Of a DNA stretch of 64,000 nt, positions 37,864 through 47,288 are shown piece after piece. Position 1 is the stretch's first letter, and each line of letters starts with the position of its first letter. Source of the stretch: Rhizobium sp. JAB6. GTDB taxonomy: Bacteria > Pseudomonadota > Alphaproteobacteria > Rhizobiales > Rhizobiaceae. Below the pieces are notes generated by a model. It was not told the origin of the DNA. It ran no database searches and saw only the letters and a list, made by a program, of their open reading frames with translations. The position numbers and the translations under genes were made by a program. The stretch is taken from contig NZ_PYJQ01000004.1 of assembly GCF_003024605.1 (NCBI RefSeq), positions 62,001-126,000 of the forward strand, in the 5' to 3' direction.

Positions 37864-40220
37864 CGGGGGCGCCAATCGCTAAGCAACGGCTCGGACTGCG
37901 CTCATTTCGCGCTAAATTTCTGCTCGTCGTCGGGGGAGCGGTCCTATTCGACCTCATGGTCAGCGGTGGTCTTGCGCTGTGGAACGTTCAGCGGCTATCG
38001 CGCAACGCCACGACGGAAGTGGGACAAGGCCTGGAGAAAGCGAGCCAGGATTATATCGGCTCCTATGCGGATTCGACCGCCGCAGAGGTCGGTTTGCTGA
38101 TCGATCAGGTCCATTCCGACGTGAAGGCGCTGGCGGGTGTGCTGCAGGGACAGATCGACAATCCGGCGCGGAGCGTCGATGTCGGCGCTGCCATGAGCAG
38201 AGCGTCTCCAGGCGCCGTTACGGTGACCTACGACCCGGCGGGCCGGTGGTCGCAGAACCTGCCCGGCACGCCCTCCGTCATCAGCGTCTGGGGTTACCTG
38301 CTCGATAAGGATCACCATCCCCTCCCCCAGGTACAGGCCGACATAGAATGGAGCGCGGTGCTCGATCTGGTTGCTCCTTCCCTGCTGCATAACGGCGCAT
38401 CGAAGCTGCAGATGTACTATATCGGCCCGAGGGAGCGCCCGATTTTCCGGACTGCGCCCTATACGACGCAGGCGCAGACCTTTGATCGCCTCTATCCGGG
38501 CCACAACAGCGCCGATTTTTGGACATTCTTCTTTCCTGGCCTCTATGAATCCTGGCAGCAATGGGCCTCCGACCCGTCATCCCGCCCCGTTGCCGATTAC
38601 ATCACCCAGACGGCCCCCTATACCGACGCCATTACCGGCAAGCTGATCGTCAGCTTTTTCCATCCGCTCTGGACGCCGGATCGGCATCAGGTGGCCGGCG
38701 CGGCCGGCACGGATATTACACTCACGCAGCTTGCCGAAATCGTTGAACATGTGAAAGTTGCCCAAACCGGCTTCGGCTTCCTGACGATGTCGAATGGAAA
38801 CGTCGTCGCAATCAATCCCGCCGGCGAGAAGATCATCGGCCTGCGCGCCGCCAACGACGCGGCCGCCAAGGGGGTTACCGGTCTCGACCGATCGTTGCGC
38901 AACAGCACGCAAGAGGCCATCACGAAACTGCCGCTCGATGCCGATGGTGTGATCCAGCACATCAGCCTCCGCGAACAAGGAGAGGACGTTCCCTATCTCG
39001 CGGTCGTCAAGCAATTGCACCCGACCAATCTCTGGGTGGACGGACCGGTCAAGCGCGAGGTCATGTCGCTCGGGATCGTGGTGCCTGAGCGCGAGATCTA
39101 CGCCTCGCTCATCGCCGCCAAGGATGAGATATCGCGGGCGACCAACCGCATTCTGCTCTATCAGATCATGGCGGTCCTGGTGTCCCTGATGATCGTCACG
39201 GCGGCGGTCTTTGCCGCCTCGAAACGCGTCACCAGCGGCATCAGCGCGCTGGCGAGCGCCGCCAAGCGCATACAGGCGAAGGATTATTCGGTCAGGGTTG
39301 ATATCTCGACCAGGGACGAAGTGGCGGATGCCGGCCTCGCATTCAACAGGATGGCGGAGGATATCAGCTTCCACACTGAAAACCTCGAAAAGCTCGTTTC
39401 CGACCGGACCAGGGAGATCGAGGCGGCCAAGGAAGAGATCTCCACCCTCAATAGTCAATTGAAGAATGAAAACCTTCGGCTGGCTGCCGAACTCAACGTC
39501 GCCAGGCAGATCCAGCTGATGGTCCTGCCGCGGGCCAAAGAACTGACGGCGATCAAGAATCTGGAGATCGCCGCCTACATGCGCCCGGCCGATGAAGTCG
39601 GCGGCGACTATTATGATGTTCTGCAGAACGGAAACAACCTGAAGATCGGCATCGGCGACGTGACCGGTCACGGGCTTGAGAGCGGCGTACTCATGCTTAT
39701 GGTGCAATCAATCGCCCGCGCCCTGCTGGAGGCGGGTGAGATGGACCCCGCAAAATTCCTGACCGATCTCAACCGCGCCATCTTCAAGAACATCGAACGG
39801 ACCCGGACAGACAAGCATATTACCTTGTCGTTTCTCGATTATGATGGCGAGAGGCTGACGATATCCGGTCAGCACGAAGACATGATCATTATTCGCCAGG
39901 ACGGCAAAGTGGAGCGGATAGATACAGGCGACCTCGGCCTCCCCATCGGCCTTGAGCCTGATATCGCGCCCTTTATCGACACGCGGCAAATACCCTTCGA
40001 AAAGGGCGACATGGTTGTCCTGCATACCGATGGGGTCACGGAAGCGGAGAATTCGAGGGGCGAGTTGTTCGGCTTCGATAGGCTTCTGGAGGATGCCCGA
40101 CGGCTGCATGGCGGAACTGCGGAAGAAGTCGTCGAAGGCATACTCGACGATTTGATGGCCTATATCGGAACCCATAAGATCCATGACGATATCACCCTTG
40201 TGGTAATGCGGCACAGGTGA
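37860..40220 (+). CDS. Membrane-bound SpoIIE-type (PP2C) phosphatase with Cache sensor and HAMP
   Basis: 786 aa, ATG overlapping the previous stop (ATGA). Order: membrane helix 1 (about 20-42), a large periplasmic dCache-like sensor (about 45-430), membrane helix 2 ('ILLYQIMAVLVSLMIVTAAV'), HAMP, a coiled coil ('REIEAAKEEISTLNSQLKNE'), then the SpoIIE phosphatase. Metal ligands are Asp583 in 'VGGDYYDV' and Asp600 in 'GIGDVTGHG', with 'LHTDGVTEA' and 'HDDITLVVMR' at the end. It should dephosphorylate the STAS partners in response to an outside signal, like SiaA or RsbU-type proteins. Confidence 0.92.
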   Translation: MTGAPIAKQRLGLRSFRAKFLLVVGGAVLFDLMVSGGLALWNVQRLSRNATTEVGQGLEKASQDYIGSYADSTAAEVGLLIDQVHSDVKALAGVLQGQIDNPARSVDVGAAMSRASPGAVTVTYDPAGRWSQNLPGTPSVISVWGYLLDKDHHPLPQVQADIEWSAVLDLVAPSLLHNGASKLQMYYIGPRERPIFRTAPYTTQAQTFDRLYPGHNSADFWTFFFPGLYESWQQWASDPSSRPVADYITQTAPYTDAITGKLIVSFFHPLWTPDRHQVAGAAGTDITLTQLAEIVEHVKVAQTGFGFLTMSNGNVVAINPAGEKIIGLRAANDAAAKGVTGLDRSLRNSTQEAITKLPLDADGVIQHISLREQGEDVPYLAVVKQLHPTNLWVDGPVKREVMSLGIVVPEREIYASLIAAKDEISRATNRILLYQIMAVLVSLMIVTAAVFAASKRVTSGISALASAAKRIQAKDYSVRVDISTRDEVADAGLAFNRMAEDISFHTENLEKLVSDRTREIEAAKEEISTLNSQLKNENLRLAAELNVARQIQLMVLPRAKELTAIKNLEIAAYMRPADEVGGDYYDVLQNGNNLKIGIGDVTGHGLESGVLMLMVQSIARALLEAGEMDPAKFLTDLNRAIFKNIERTRTDKHITLSFLDYDGERLTISGQHEDMIIIRQDGKVERIDTGDLGLPIGLEPDIAPFIDTRQIPFEKGDMVVLHTDGVTEAENSRGELFGFDRLLEDARRLHGGTAEEVVEGILDDLMAYIGTHKIHDDITLVVMRHR

Positions 40221-40224
40221 GGAA

Positions 40225-40779
40225 ATGACGACAGCAATTTTCGGCGAGGAACGTCTGGTTTCGTTCGACCCCACCAATGCTCTTCGAATCCGCCTCTATG
40301 ACGGGCCACTTCACCTGGCATGGCGTCATTCGGCCTTGACCTCGGACTTTATCGCGGAGACGATAGCGCTCGATTTCCGCTCCTCCGAGCGCCAATATAA
40401 GACCGTGCGGCACGATATCGGTTACCTGACCAACGAACTCATCGAAAATTCCATCAAATTCCGTGCCCCGGGCGAGATCCTTATCGAGGCATTAAGGGAT
40501 GGCCATTATTTCCGGATGCGGACCGCGAATTTGATCGACCGCGAAGCCATGGTCCGCTTCCAGCAATTATTGTTGAGGGTCACCGCTGGCGATCCCGGCG
40601 ACCTCCTCATAGAACAGATCGAAGCAAGCGTTCTTGCCGGTGACAATGCGTCCGGGCTAGGACTGTTGACATTGATGAGCGACTACCAGGTTCAATTGGC
40701 CTGGCAATTCGATGAAGGTGGTCCCCACAAGTGGATCACGCTCCAAACCTATGCCGCCATGGCGATTTCATCGGCGTGA
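40225..40779 (+). CDS. SiaB/slr1658-type HATPase-like regulator kinase
   Basis: 184 aa. A GHKL-type ATP site is visible: N-box 'LTNELIENSIKFR' (Asn75) and glycine segment 'DNASGLGLLTLMSDY'. This matches the slr1658/SiaB family of small kinases that phosphorylate a STAS partner. It begins 5 bp after the phosphatase gene and is followed by a STAS gene, the usual kinase-substrate order. By family behaviour it would phosphorylate Ser61/62 of that STAS protein. Confidence 0.85.
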   Translation: MTTAIFGEERLVSFDPTNALRIRLYDGPLHLAWRHSALTSDFIAETIALDFRSSERQYKTVRHDIGYLTNELIENSIKFRAPGEILIEALRDGHYFRMRTANLIDREAMVRFQQLLLRVTAGDPGDLLIEQIEASVLAGDNASGLGLLTLMSDYQVQLAWQFDEGGPHKWITLQTYAAMAISSA

Positions 40780-40797
40780 ACCCGCGAGAGGCCCTGT

Positions 40798-41136
40798 ATG
40801 GAAATCAAAGAAGAAGCGTTCCGCGTCTGGTCCGAAGGCAATGTCTTATATTTTGACGGCACCATGCGCCTGGCTGGTCCCGATGCCTATGCACCGGTCT
40901 ATGATCTCGCCAGGACGGTTCTTCATGGGGGTGGAGGAAAAGCGACTTTCGATCTGACCGGTCTGCAATTCTTGAATTCTTCGGGCATCAACCTGCTTGC
41001 CAAACTGACGATAGAAGCACGGAAGCATCCAGATATTCACCTCACCGTGTGCGGCTCCTCGCAAATTCCCTGGCAGATGAAATCACTACCGAACCTGAAA
41101 AAACTGCATCCGCGCCTCGATTTGCGCCTGACCTAA
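40798..41136 (+). CDS. slr1659-type STAS domain protein
   Basis: A 112-aa single STAS fold with the switch segment '[20 protein letters not shown]' (Ser61/Ser62 as the phospho-acceptor candidate) and a terminal '[18 protein letters not shown]'. Last gene of the six-gene operon, 18 bp after the kinase. Expected to be the soluble output of the partner switch, cycling between kinase-phosphorylated and phosphatase-dephosphorylated states; the target it then binds is not known. Confidence 0.87.
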   Translation: MEIKEEAFRVWSEGNVLYFDGTMRLAGPDAYAPVYDLARTVLHGGGGKATFDLTGLQFLNSSGINLLAKLTIEARKHPDIHLTVCGSSQIPWQMKSLPNLKKLHPRLDLRLT

Positions 41137-41682
41137 CGCATCCCGTGCAAAGGCGCTCAGCGGCGTTGCGGCAACGGCATGCAAAAGCAAGGATCTAAAG
41201 CGTAAGAGGCAGATCTGGCGACACTCTTTAGCCGTCCAGTGCTGACGGCCTTATCGCAGCCGTCCCGGCATAGAAAGCTTGAACGCGAAGACCTTGCGGA
41301 GCGAAGAGGCGCATCGTGATACCGGATTTTTGAGTTGAACCGCGGTTAGCTCGCTTATACCTATCGACCTGCTCATCCCTGCAACTAAAGTCGTCGATAT
41401 ACCGAAACAACTAATAGAGACACGGTCAATCCCAGCTAAAGCAATATTTCAATACAGAAATTCTTCATACAATAGTTGAGCTTCGGACTTATGTTCCAGG
41501 TGATAAAAATGGACAGAATGCAAAGCTTCTGCATTCTCTGATAACGACAGCGTTATTAATTATTTGTAAATTATAACCGTAAATTGCAGCAATAAATCCT
41601 TGTTTTAAAAACCTGGCGCAGGTGAAGGGCAGCTTGCCTTCCCCTGAATACTCGTGCACGCGCCTAATTACGGGAGGGTTTG
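41137..41682. other. Long AT-rich regulatory gap before the polysaccharide operon
   Basis: No coding frame is convincing. The second half is clearly AT-richer than the surrounding genes and holds two inverted repeats (annotated separately). It separates the signalling operon from the uxs gene and most likely contains the controlled promoter of the polysaccharide cluster. Confidence 0.6.
41515..41556. promoter_or_regulatory. Tandem inverted repeats in the uxs upstream region
   Basis: AGAATGCA / TGCATTCT (41515-41522 and 41530-41537) around AAGCTTC, directly followed by ATAACG-ACAG-CGTTAT (41541-41556). Both are perfect repeats, about 130-170 bp before the uxs start. They are candidate binding sites for the AraC regulator encoded at 48745. 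Confidence 0.45.
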
Positions 41683-42696
41683 ATGGGCATAGCGTTCAAA
41701 TCTACAAGTATATCACTCAACAATACCAAGAGGCGTGCAATCCTTGTCGCAGGCGGCGCAGGATTCCTTGGCTCGCATCTTTGTGACCGACTTCTGCAGG
41801 ATGGTCACGAAGTCATATGTGTGGATGATTTTTCGACCGGACGGATGGACAATCTATGGCATCTGCTTCGTTACGAGACGTTCAGTTTCATCCGCCACGA
41901 CGTCATCTCCTCACTCGATCTGCCTGTCGACGAGATATACAACTTGGCCTGCCCGGCATCGCCGCCGCACTATCAGGCCGATCCGATCCATACGATGAAG
42001 ACGTGCGTTTTCGGCTCGCTCAACTTGCTGGAGCTTGCCACATATCATCAAGCGCGCATTTTCCAGGCCTCGACCTCGGAGATCTATGGCGACCCCCACG
42101 TGCATCCGCAGCCGGAAAACTATTGGGGAAACGTCAACTCCTTCGGCCCCCGCTCGTGCTACGACGAAGGCAAGCGCTCCGCCGAAACGCTTTTCCGTGA
42201 TTTTCATGCCCGTCATGGCGTCGACATCAGGATTGCGCGCATCTTCAATACCTATGGACCGCGCATGCGCCCCGACGACGGCCGCGTTGTTTCCAATTTC
42301 ATCGTACAGGCGCTCAAGGGCGAGGATATCACCGTCTATGGCGATGGCTCCCAGACGCGCTCCTTCTGCTATGTCGCCGACCTGATCGAGGGCTTCATTC
42401 GCCTGATGGCCGACCGAACGACCATCCATACGCCTGTCAATCTCGGCAATCCGGCGGAATTTACCGTGCGCGATCTGGCCGAACAGGTCATCGCGATCAC
42501 CGGCTCCAAGTCGAAGATAGTCCATAAGCCTTTACCGATCGACGATCCCCGCCAACGGCGTCCCGACATCACCGTTGCGAAACGAGAACTGGGATGGGAA
42601 CCGTCAGTCGCCCTGGCGGATGGATTGAAGTCCACCATCGCGTATTTCGAACGCCAGTTGGTGCGTCCGAGCAGCGAGCTTTTCGAGGTTGCGTGA
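41683..42696 (+). CDS. uxs1: UDP-glucuronate decarboxylase (UDP-xylose synthase)
   Basis: A 337-aa extended SDR from the ATG at 41683 with a GGGAGGG site. It forms UDP-xylose from UDP-glucuronate. NAD motif '[17 protein letters not shown]'; catalytic region '[10 protein letters not shown]' and '[11 protein letters not shown]' (Tyr and Lys); typical UXS segments '[17 protein letters not shown]' and '[16 protein letters not shown]'. First gene of the polysaccharide operon. From memory, S. meliloti uxs1 (SMb20458) is followed by an epimerase and a GT2 in the same way. Confidence 0.9.
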   Translation: MGIAFKSTSISLNNTKRRAILVAGGAGFLGSHLCDRLLQDGHEVICVDDFSTGRMDNLWHLLRYETFSFIRHDVISSLDLPVDEIYNLACPASPPHYQADPIHTMKTCVFGSLNLLELATYHQARIFQASTSEIYGDPHVHPQPENYWGNVNSFGPRSCYDEGKRSAETLFRDFHARHGVDIRIARIFNTYGPRMRPDDGRVVSNFIVQALKGEDITVYGDGSQTRSFCYVADLIEGFIRLMADRTTIHTPVNLGNPAEFTVRDLAEQVIAITGSKSKIVHKPLPIDDPRQRRPDITVAKRELGWEPSVALADGLKSTIAYFERQLVRPSSELFEVA

Positions 42697-43682
42697 TGGG
42701 CAGGCAAAAAATACTCGTCGTGGGCGGCGCCGGCTTCATCGGCAGCCATACCGCGAAGCTCCTGCATCGCCAGGGCTTTGAGCCCGTCGTCTATGACAAT
42801 CTCTCGACGGGCCACCTCGCCTCCGTACGCTGGGGGCCCTTTGTGGAAGGAGATATTCGCAACACATCCCATCTTACCGGAACGATCGAGGAGCATAGAC
42901 CCGCGGCAATCATACATTTCGCCGCCTCGGCCTATGTCGGTGAGTCCGTTGAAAACCCCGCGAAATACTATGCCAACAATGTCAGCGGCACGCTATCGGT
43001 TCTGGAGGCGTGCCGCCGTACGGAAACGGATAAGCTGATCTTTTCATCGAGCTGCGCGATCTACGGAATTCCCGCCCATCTGCCGATCCGCGAATGCGAA
43101 ATGGCTCAACCGATAAATCCCTACGGCAGAACCAAGCTGATTGCCGAACATATGCTGGCCGATTATTCGGCGGCCTACGGGCTTTCCTATGTGGCGCTGC
43201 GCTACTTCAACGCTTCCGGCGCCGATCCAGAGCAGGAACTCGGCGAATGGCATGACCCCGAAACGCATCTCATTCCCCGTGCATTGCTGGCGGCGGCCGG
43301 CGGGACCGAAACCTTGGAAGTTTATGGGGAGGATTACGATACGCCGGACGGCACCTGCGTGCGCGACTATATCCATGTGCTGGATCTTGCCAGAGCGCAT
43401 GTCCTGGCGGTCGAATATCTGTTGGCCGGCGGAAACAATCTCGCCGTCAATTTAGGGAGCGGGCGCGGCACGTCGATCAAGGAGATCGTCAGCGCGATCG
43501 AGCGCGTTTGCGGCCGCCGGGTTCCCATCGCCATGCATAGCCGGCGGCCGGGTGATCCGCCCGCCCTTTATGCCGCCGCGGATCTTGCTGCCGAGAAACT
43601 CGGCTTCCGCGCTCTACATTCGGACATCGAAACGATCATCCGGACTGCAGCTCCCTTCTTCGGGTTGGAGATGCGGGGATGA
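42696..43682 (+). CDS. galE: UDP-sugar 4-epimerase (GalE family), probably acting on UDP-xylose
   Basis: A 328-aa GalE-type SDR. NAD motif 'VVGGAGFIGSHTAKLL', catalytic Ser in 'FSSSCAIYG', 'NPYGRTKLIAE' with Tyr and Lys, and 'VALRYFNASGADP'. Its ATG overlaps the uxs stop (TGATG). In the S. meliloti locus I recall, the equivalent enzyme (Uxe) turns UDP-xylose into UDP-arabinose; position next to uxs favours that here, though sequence alone cannot exclude UDP-glucose/galactose. Confidence 0.88.
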   Translation: MGRQKILVVGGAGFIGSHTAKLLHRQGFEPVVYDNLSTGHLASVRWGPFVEGDIRNTSHLTGTIEEHRPAAIIHFAASAYVGESVENPAKYYANNVSGTLSVLEACRRTETDKLIFSSSCAIYGIPAHLPIRECEMAQPINPYGRTKLIAEHMLADYSAAYGLSYVALRYFNASGADPEQELGEWHDPETHLIPRALLAAAGGTETLEVYGEDYDTPDGTCVRDYIHVLDLARAHVLAVEYLLAGGNNLAVNLGSGRGTSIKEIVSAIERVCGRRVPIAMHSRRPGDPPALYAAADLAAEKLGFRALHSDIETIIRTAAPFFGLEMRG

Positions 43683-45511
43683 TATCGATCCGCACACGAG
43701 CTCAAGTAACGAAGGATCCGGCTTTGATGACGCCGGTGCTGCAAGGCCACAAACGCGCGGAATACGCGGCTTGCGCCGCGCTGTGGCTTGCCGCACTCGG
43801 CTATTTCTGGAGCTGGTGGTTCGCACCCGCGCACCATGTCGACGCCATAGGATCGATTTTGGTGACCGTGGTGCTCGCCTGGGTGACCATCATTCCGGCC
43901 TATTTCATCATCGTCTTCTTCCGCGCCGAAGTGCCGACCGGGGAATTGCGGCTTCCTGCCGGCAGCCGCATCGCCATGGTGGTGACCAAAGCGCCATCGG
44001 AACCCTTTTCGGTTGTCGCCCGAACGTTGGATGCCATGCTGGCGCAGGAGGTCACGCACGACACCTGGCTCGCAGATGAAGATCCTTCGCCCTCGACGCG
44101 GGATTGGTGCAGGCAATATGGCGTCCAGATTTCCACCCGGAAGGGACGGGACGATTATCACCGCCAGACATGGCCGCGGCGCACCCGCTGCAAGGAAGGC
44201 AACCTCGCCTTCTTCTACGATATCTACGGCTATGAAGGTTATGATTTCGTGGTGCAGCTCGATGCCGACCATGTGCCCGAGCAAGGCTATCTTTTCCAGA
44301 TGCTCCGCCCCTTTGCCGATCCGGCGGTCGGCTATGTGTCGGCCCCGAGCATTTGCGACCAGAATGCCCACGAGAGCTGGGCGGCTCGCGGCCGACTCTA
44401 TGCGGAAGCGAGCATGCATGGATCGCTTCAGGTGGGGTTCAATCATGGGCTGTCGCCGCTTTGCATCGGCTCGCACTATGCCGTCCGCATCAAGGCCCTC
44501 GAGAGCATTGGCGGGCTGGGGCCTGAACTGGCGGAAGACCACTCCACCACACTAATGATGAATGCATATGGCTGGCGCGGCATTCACGCGCTCGATGCCA
44601 TTGCTCATGGCGACGGTCCGCGCACGTTTGCCGACCTCATCACCCAGGAGTTTCAATGGTCGCGTAGCCTGATGATGATCCTGCTGCAGTATTCGCCAAA
44701 CTTGATCAAACGGTTGCCGCTGCGTCTGAAGATCCAGTTCCTGTTCTCGCAGCTCTGGTATTCTCTGTTTTCTCTCTTCATGGCGCTGATGTTCATCATG
44801 CCGATCATCGCACTTATCCGAGGAACTACCTTCGTCAATGTCTCCTATCCCGACTTTCTGCTGCATTTCATGCCGCAATCTCTCCTGCTGATCCTGTTTG
44901 CCTATCGCTGGCGCAGCACGCACACGTTCAGACCAGTCGATGCGAGTATCTTGAGCTGGGAGATGACGCTGTTCCTGTTTGCTCGCTGGCCATGGGCGCT
45001 CATGGGCGCTCTCGCTGCCATTCGCGATTGGACGGCTGGAACATTCGTGGATTTCCGCGTCACTCCGAAGGGTACGTCCGACGTCGATCCGTTGCCAATC
45101 AGAGTTCTTGCGCCTTATGCCATGCTCTCTCTTATCTCCATCCTGCCGGTGCTATCCGTCAGTGCTGCGGAAGAGAGCAGCGGCTTCTATATCTTCGCCA
45201 CGATGAATGCCGCCATCTACACTTTGCTGCTGCTGGTCATCATCGTTCAGCATGCGCGTGAAAACACGCTCAACACCAGCAAGCGTTTTTACCAGCCAGC
45301 GCTAGCCAGCGCCCTTATTGCTCTGACTGCCCTGCCATTTGTCGGCATCACCGAGCACGGCCGCGCCGGAGCACAATCACTGATTTGGGATACCGATGGC
45401 TATGTATTGTTCGACAACCGCTTTTCAGTGGCAGGTGCAGGAATTGGCGGTCGCGGACTGCACAGAATTGTGCTCAATCCGCACTGGCACGTGAACGACA
45501 CGGGCAACTGA
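43679..45511 (+). CDS. Cellulose-synthase-like family 2 glycosyltransferase
   Basis: 610 aa, overlapping galE by 4 bp (ATGA). Two N-terminal helices, a cytosolic GT2 domain, then about six C-terminal helices. Processive-GT2 motifs: 'WLADEDPS', 'VVQLDADHVPEQ', 'ELAEDHST' and 'TQEFQWSRS'. The last is the QxxRW position but with Gln for Arg. No C-terminal PilZ domain is seen, unlike BcsA. It probably polymerises and exports a glycan from the UDP-sugars made by the two genes before it. Confidence 0.92.
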   Translation: MISIRTRAQVTKDPALMTPVLQGHKRAEYAACAALWLAALGYFWSWWFAPAHHVDAIGSILVTVVLAWVTIIPAYFIIVFFRAEVPTGELRLPAGSRIAMVVTKAPSEPFSVVARTLDAMLAQEVTHDTWLADEDPSPSTRDWCRQYGVQISTRKGRDDYHRQTWPRRTRCKEGNLAFFYDIYGYEGYDFVVQLDADHVPEQGYLFQMLRPFADPAVGYVSAPSICDQNAHESWAARGRLYAEASMHGSLQVGFNHGLSPLCIGSHYAVRIKALESIGGLGPELAEDHSTTLMMNAYGWRGIHALDAIAHGDGPRTFADLITQEFQWSRSLMMILLQYSPNLIKRLPLRLKIQFLFSQLWYSLFSLFMALMFIMPIIALIRGTTFVNVSYPDFLLHFMPQSLLLILFAYRWRSTHTFRPVDASILSWEMTLFLFARWPWALMGALAAIRDWTAGTFVDFRVTPKGTSDVDPLPIRVLAPYAMLSLISILPVLSVSAAEESSGFYIFATMNAAIYTLLLLVIIVQHARENTLNTSKRFYQPALASALIALTALPFVGITEHGRAGAQSLIWDTDGYVLFDNRFSVAGAGIGGRGLHRIVLNPHWHVNDTGN

Positions 45512-45753
45512 GCTTCATAGAGGAACCCTTTGGCGGAACGCAGATGGAGACGGCAGTTATTAGAAACTTAACAGGATCTCGGCGCGTTGGCCGAACCAAG
45601 CCATGCACGCCAGATCGGCGCTCGAATCGCCGCCATAGGCAAGTTGGCAAGCACGCAAACCAAGCTGCGCGACATTGCCAGGGGGCGAACCGGCAGCGAG
45701 CCGCGAGGGCAGGAGTGCCAAGGCTCGCCAATCACGAATACGGGAGAAATAAT

Positions 45754-46293
45754 ATGAAACCAGCAAGGAAACAGACCTCCCCGGCCGCCGCAGCGTCGCT
45801 GGCATGCGCGATTGTCCTCGGGCTTGCGACCCCAGGCAATGCGGCCGTAGCCGCGACCACGACCAAGGTGCCGGAGGGTGCAAGGCCCATGTCGGCAGCC
45901 GAACTCTACATGCTCTATCACGACAAGAGCTGGCGCTGGCCCGATGGCGCCGGCCGAATGCAGAATACCGACCGTCGGTTCTCAGCCTGGGTCGACGGAA
46001 GCGACGGACAATCCTGGGCTGAGGGTCGCTGGGCTGTGACAGACAACGGCCGGCTGTGTCTGGAGGCAACCTGGCATGCCGCAAACGGCCAGTTCACGGC
46101 CAAGACTTGCTTCATCCATCGCATCTTCGATGGAACGATCTATCAGAAACGCGAGGCTGGCGGAGCATGGTTCGTGTTTCGCCATCCCATTACCGAGAAA
46201 ACCGATGAGGCGACAAACCTCATCGCCGATGATCTGGTCTCACAACGACTGGAGGCCTTGAAGACCTCTTTGACCGTCCGCAAGACCGAATAG
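45754..46293 (+). CDS. DUF995 secreted protein (copy 1)
   Basis: 179 aa from the ATG at 45754 with a GGGAGAAATAAT site. A signal peptide ('ASLACAIVLGLATPGNAA') is followed by DUF995: 'MSAAELYMLYHDKSWRWPDG', 'AEGRWAVTDNGRLCLEATW', 'CFIHRIFDGTIYQKREAGG', with two conserved Cys. DUF995 has no known function. It follows the GT2 gene after about 240 bp of gene-free DNA and has a second copy at 47289. Confidence 0.87.
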   Translation: MKPARKQTSPAAAASLACAIVLGLATPGNAAVAATTTKVPEGARPMSAAELYMLYHDKSWRWPDGAGRMQNTDRRFSAWVDGSDGQSWAEGRWAVTDNGRLCLEATWHAANGQFTAKTCFIHRIFDGTIYQKREAGGAWFVFRHPITEKTDEATNLIADDLVSQRLEALKTSLTVRKTE

Positions 46294-46310
46294 AGGAAGG
46301 AGGCAATGCG

Positions 46311-47258
46311 ATGAAAACCCTATCGAAACTAACGACGGCTCTGCTTGCGGCTGGCGCCCTCTGCGGGGGCGTATATGCTGCCAGCAACGGTCTGGACGCA
46401 AAGGCCGAGACCCGGCCTCTCTTCAACGACAAGAGGCCGATCATCACTCCCCAATCGCTACCGGGGGGTGCCTATGATCCCAACGGGGACTTTTCCAACG
46501 ACCCCAATCCGAAGATCGAGCACCTCTTCCTGCCTTGGGAAGATGTCGATCTATCGACGCTGAGCACGGCAGACGAATATGCCCGCAAGCGCGGGCGCTC
46601 GCTGCTGATCACGATCGAGCCCTGGTCATGGGCCCGCGACTGGCGGGTCACGCCAACCGATCTCCTCAGTGGAATTCTGGCGGGTCACTACGATTCCAAC
46701 ATGACGGCGATCTGCTCCGCGGCCGCCAAGCTCAAAGCGCCCGTCACGATTCGCTGGGCTCATGAAATGGACGAGAAGAACGGACAGTTCACTTGGGCCT
46801 ACTGGAAGGCGGACGACTACGTGAAAGCCTATAGGCACGCAATCAACGTCTGCCGCAAGAGCCTTCCCACGGCAAAGTACATGTGGTCGCCGATGGGCAA
46901 GGAGGGGCTCGAAGCCTACTATCCCGGTGACTCATTCGTCGATGTCGTCGGATTGTCGGTGTTCGGTTACCAACCGTTCGATCTGCGCAAGCTCGGGCGG
47001 GATTCGACCTTCGTGGAAGCGACTAAACCCGGCTATGACCGTGTGAAACGCTTCAAGAAGCCGATCGTGATCGCGGAATTGGGCTACCAGGGCAACGAAG
47101 CCTATGTTCACGCATGGGCCGAGGAAGCCAACAAGCCGCATTCCGAATTCCCCAACCTGCAAGCGGTGGTTTATTTCAACGATCGTGAAGTCTATCCATG
47201 GCCGGATGGTTTGGGCAGGCCGGATTGGCGAGTCGCCACACCGCCTCTGCTGAACTGA
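46311..47258 (+). CDS. Secreted GH26-like glycoside hydrolase
   Basis: 315 aa with an AAGGAGG site. Signal peptide 'LTTALLAAGALCGGVYAAS', then a TIM-barrel catalytic domain. Glu152 in 'TIRWAHEMDEKNG' is the acid/base candidate and Glu256 in 'IVIAELGYQGN' the nucleophile, at GH26-like spacing. It is probably a periplasmic endo-glycanase (mannanase or glucanase type) that trims or releases the polymer made by the GT2 protein. The true bond is unknown. Confidence 0.85.
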   Translation: MKTLSKLTTALLAAGALCGGVYAASNGLDAKAETRPLFNDKRPIITPQSLPGGAYDPNGDFSNDPNPKIEHLFLPWEDVDLSTLSTADEYARKRGRSLLITIEPWSWARDWRVTPTDLLSGILAGHYDSNMTAICSAAAKLKAPVTIRWAHEMDEKNGQFTWAYWKADDYVKAYRHAINVCRKSLPTAKYMWSPMGKEGLEAYYPGDSFVDVVGLSVFGYQPFDLRKLGRDSTFVEATKPGYDRVKRFKKPIVIAELGYQGNEAYVHAWAEEANKPHSEFPNLQAVVYFNDREVYPWPDGLGRPDWRVATPPLLN

Positions 47259-47288
47259 CGGCGATGATGAAAGATGGAGGAGAAATAG

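Noticed and set aside
36191..41136. A sigma-factor partner switch (RsbW/RsbV with SigB)
   Set aside because: No sigma factor gene lies nearby and the neighbours are c-di-GMP and polysaccharide genes; a SiaABCD-like output is more probable.
43679..45511. Cellulose synthase BcsA
   Set aside because: The catalytic motifs are altered (QxxQW, AED), the PilZ domain is missing and no bcsB/bcsZ follows; a related but different polymer synthase is more likely.
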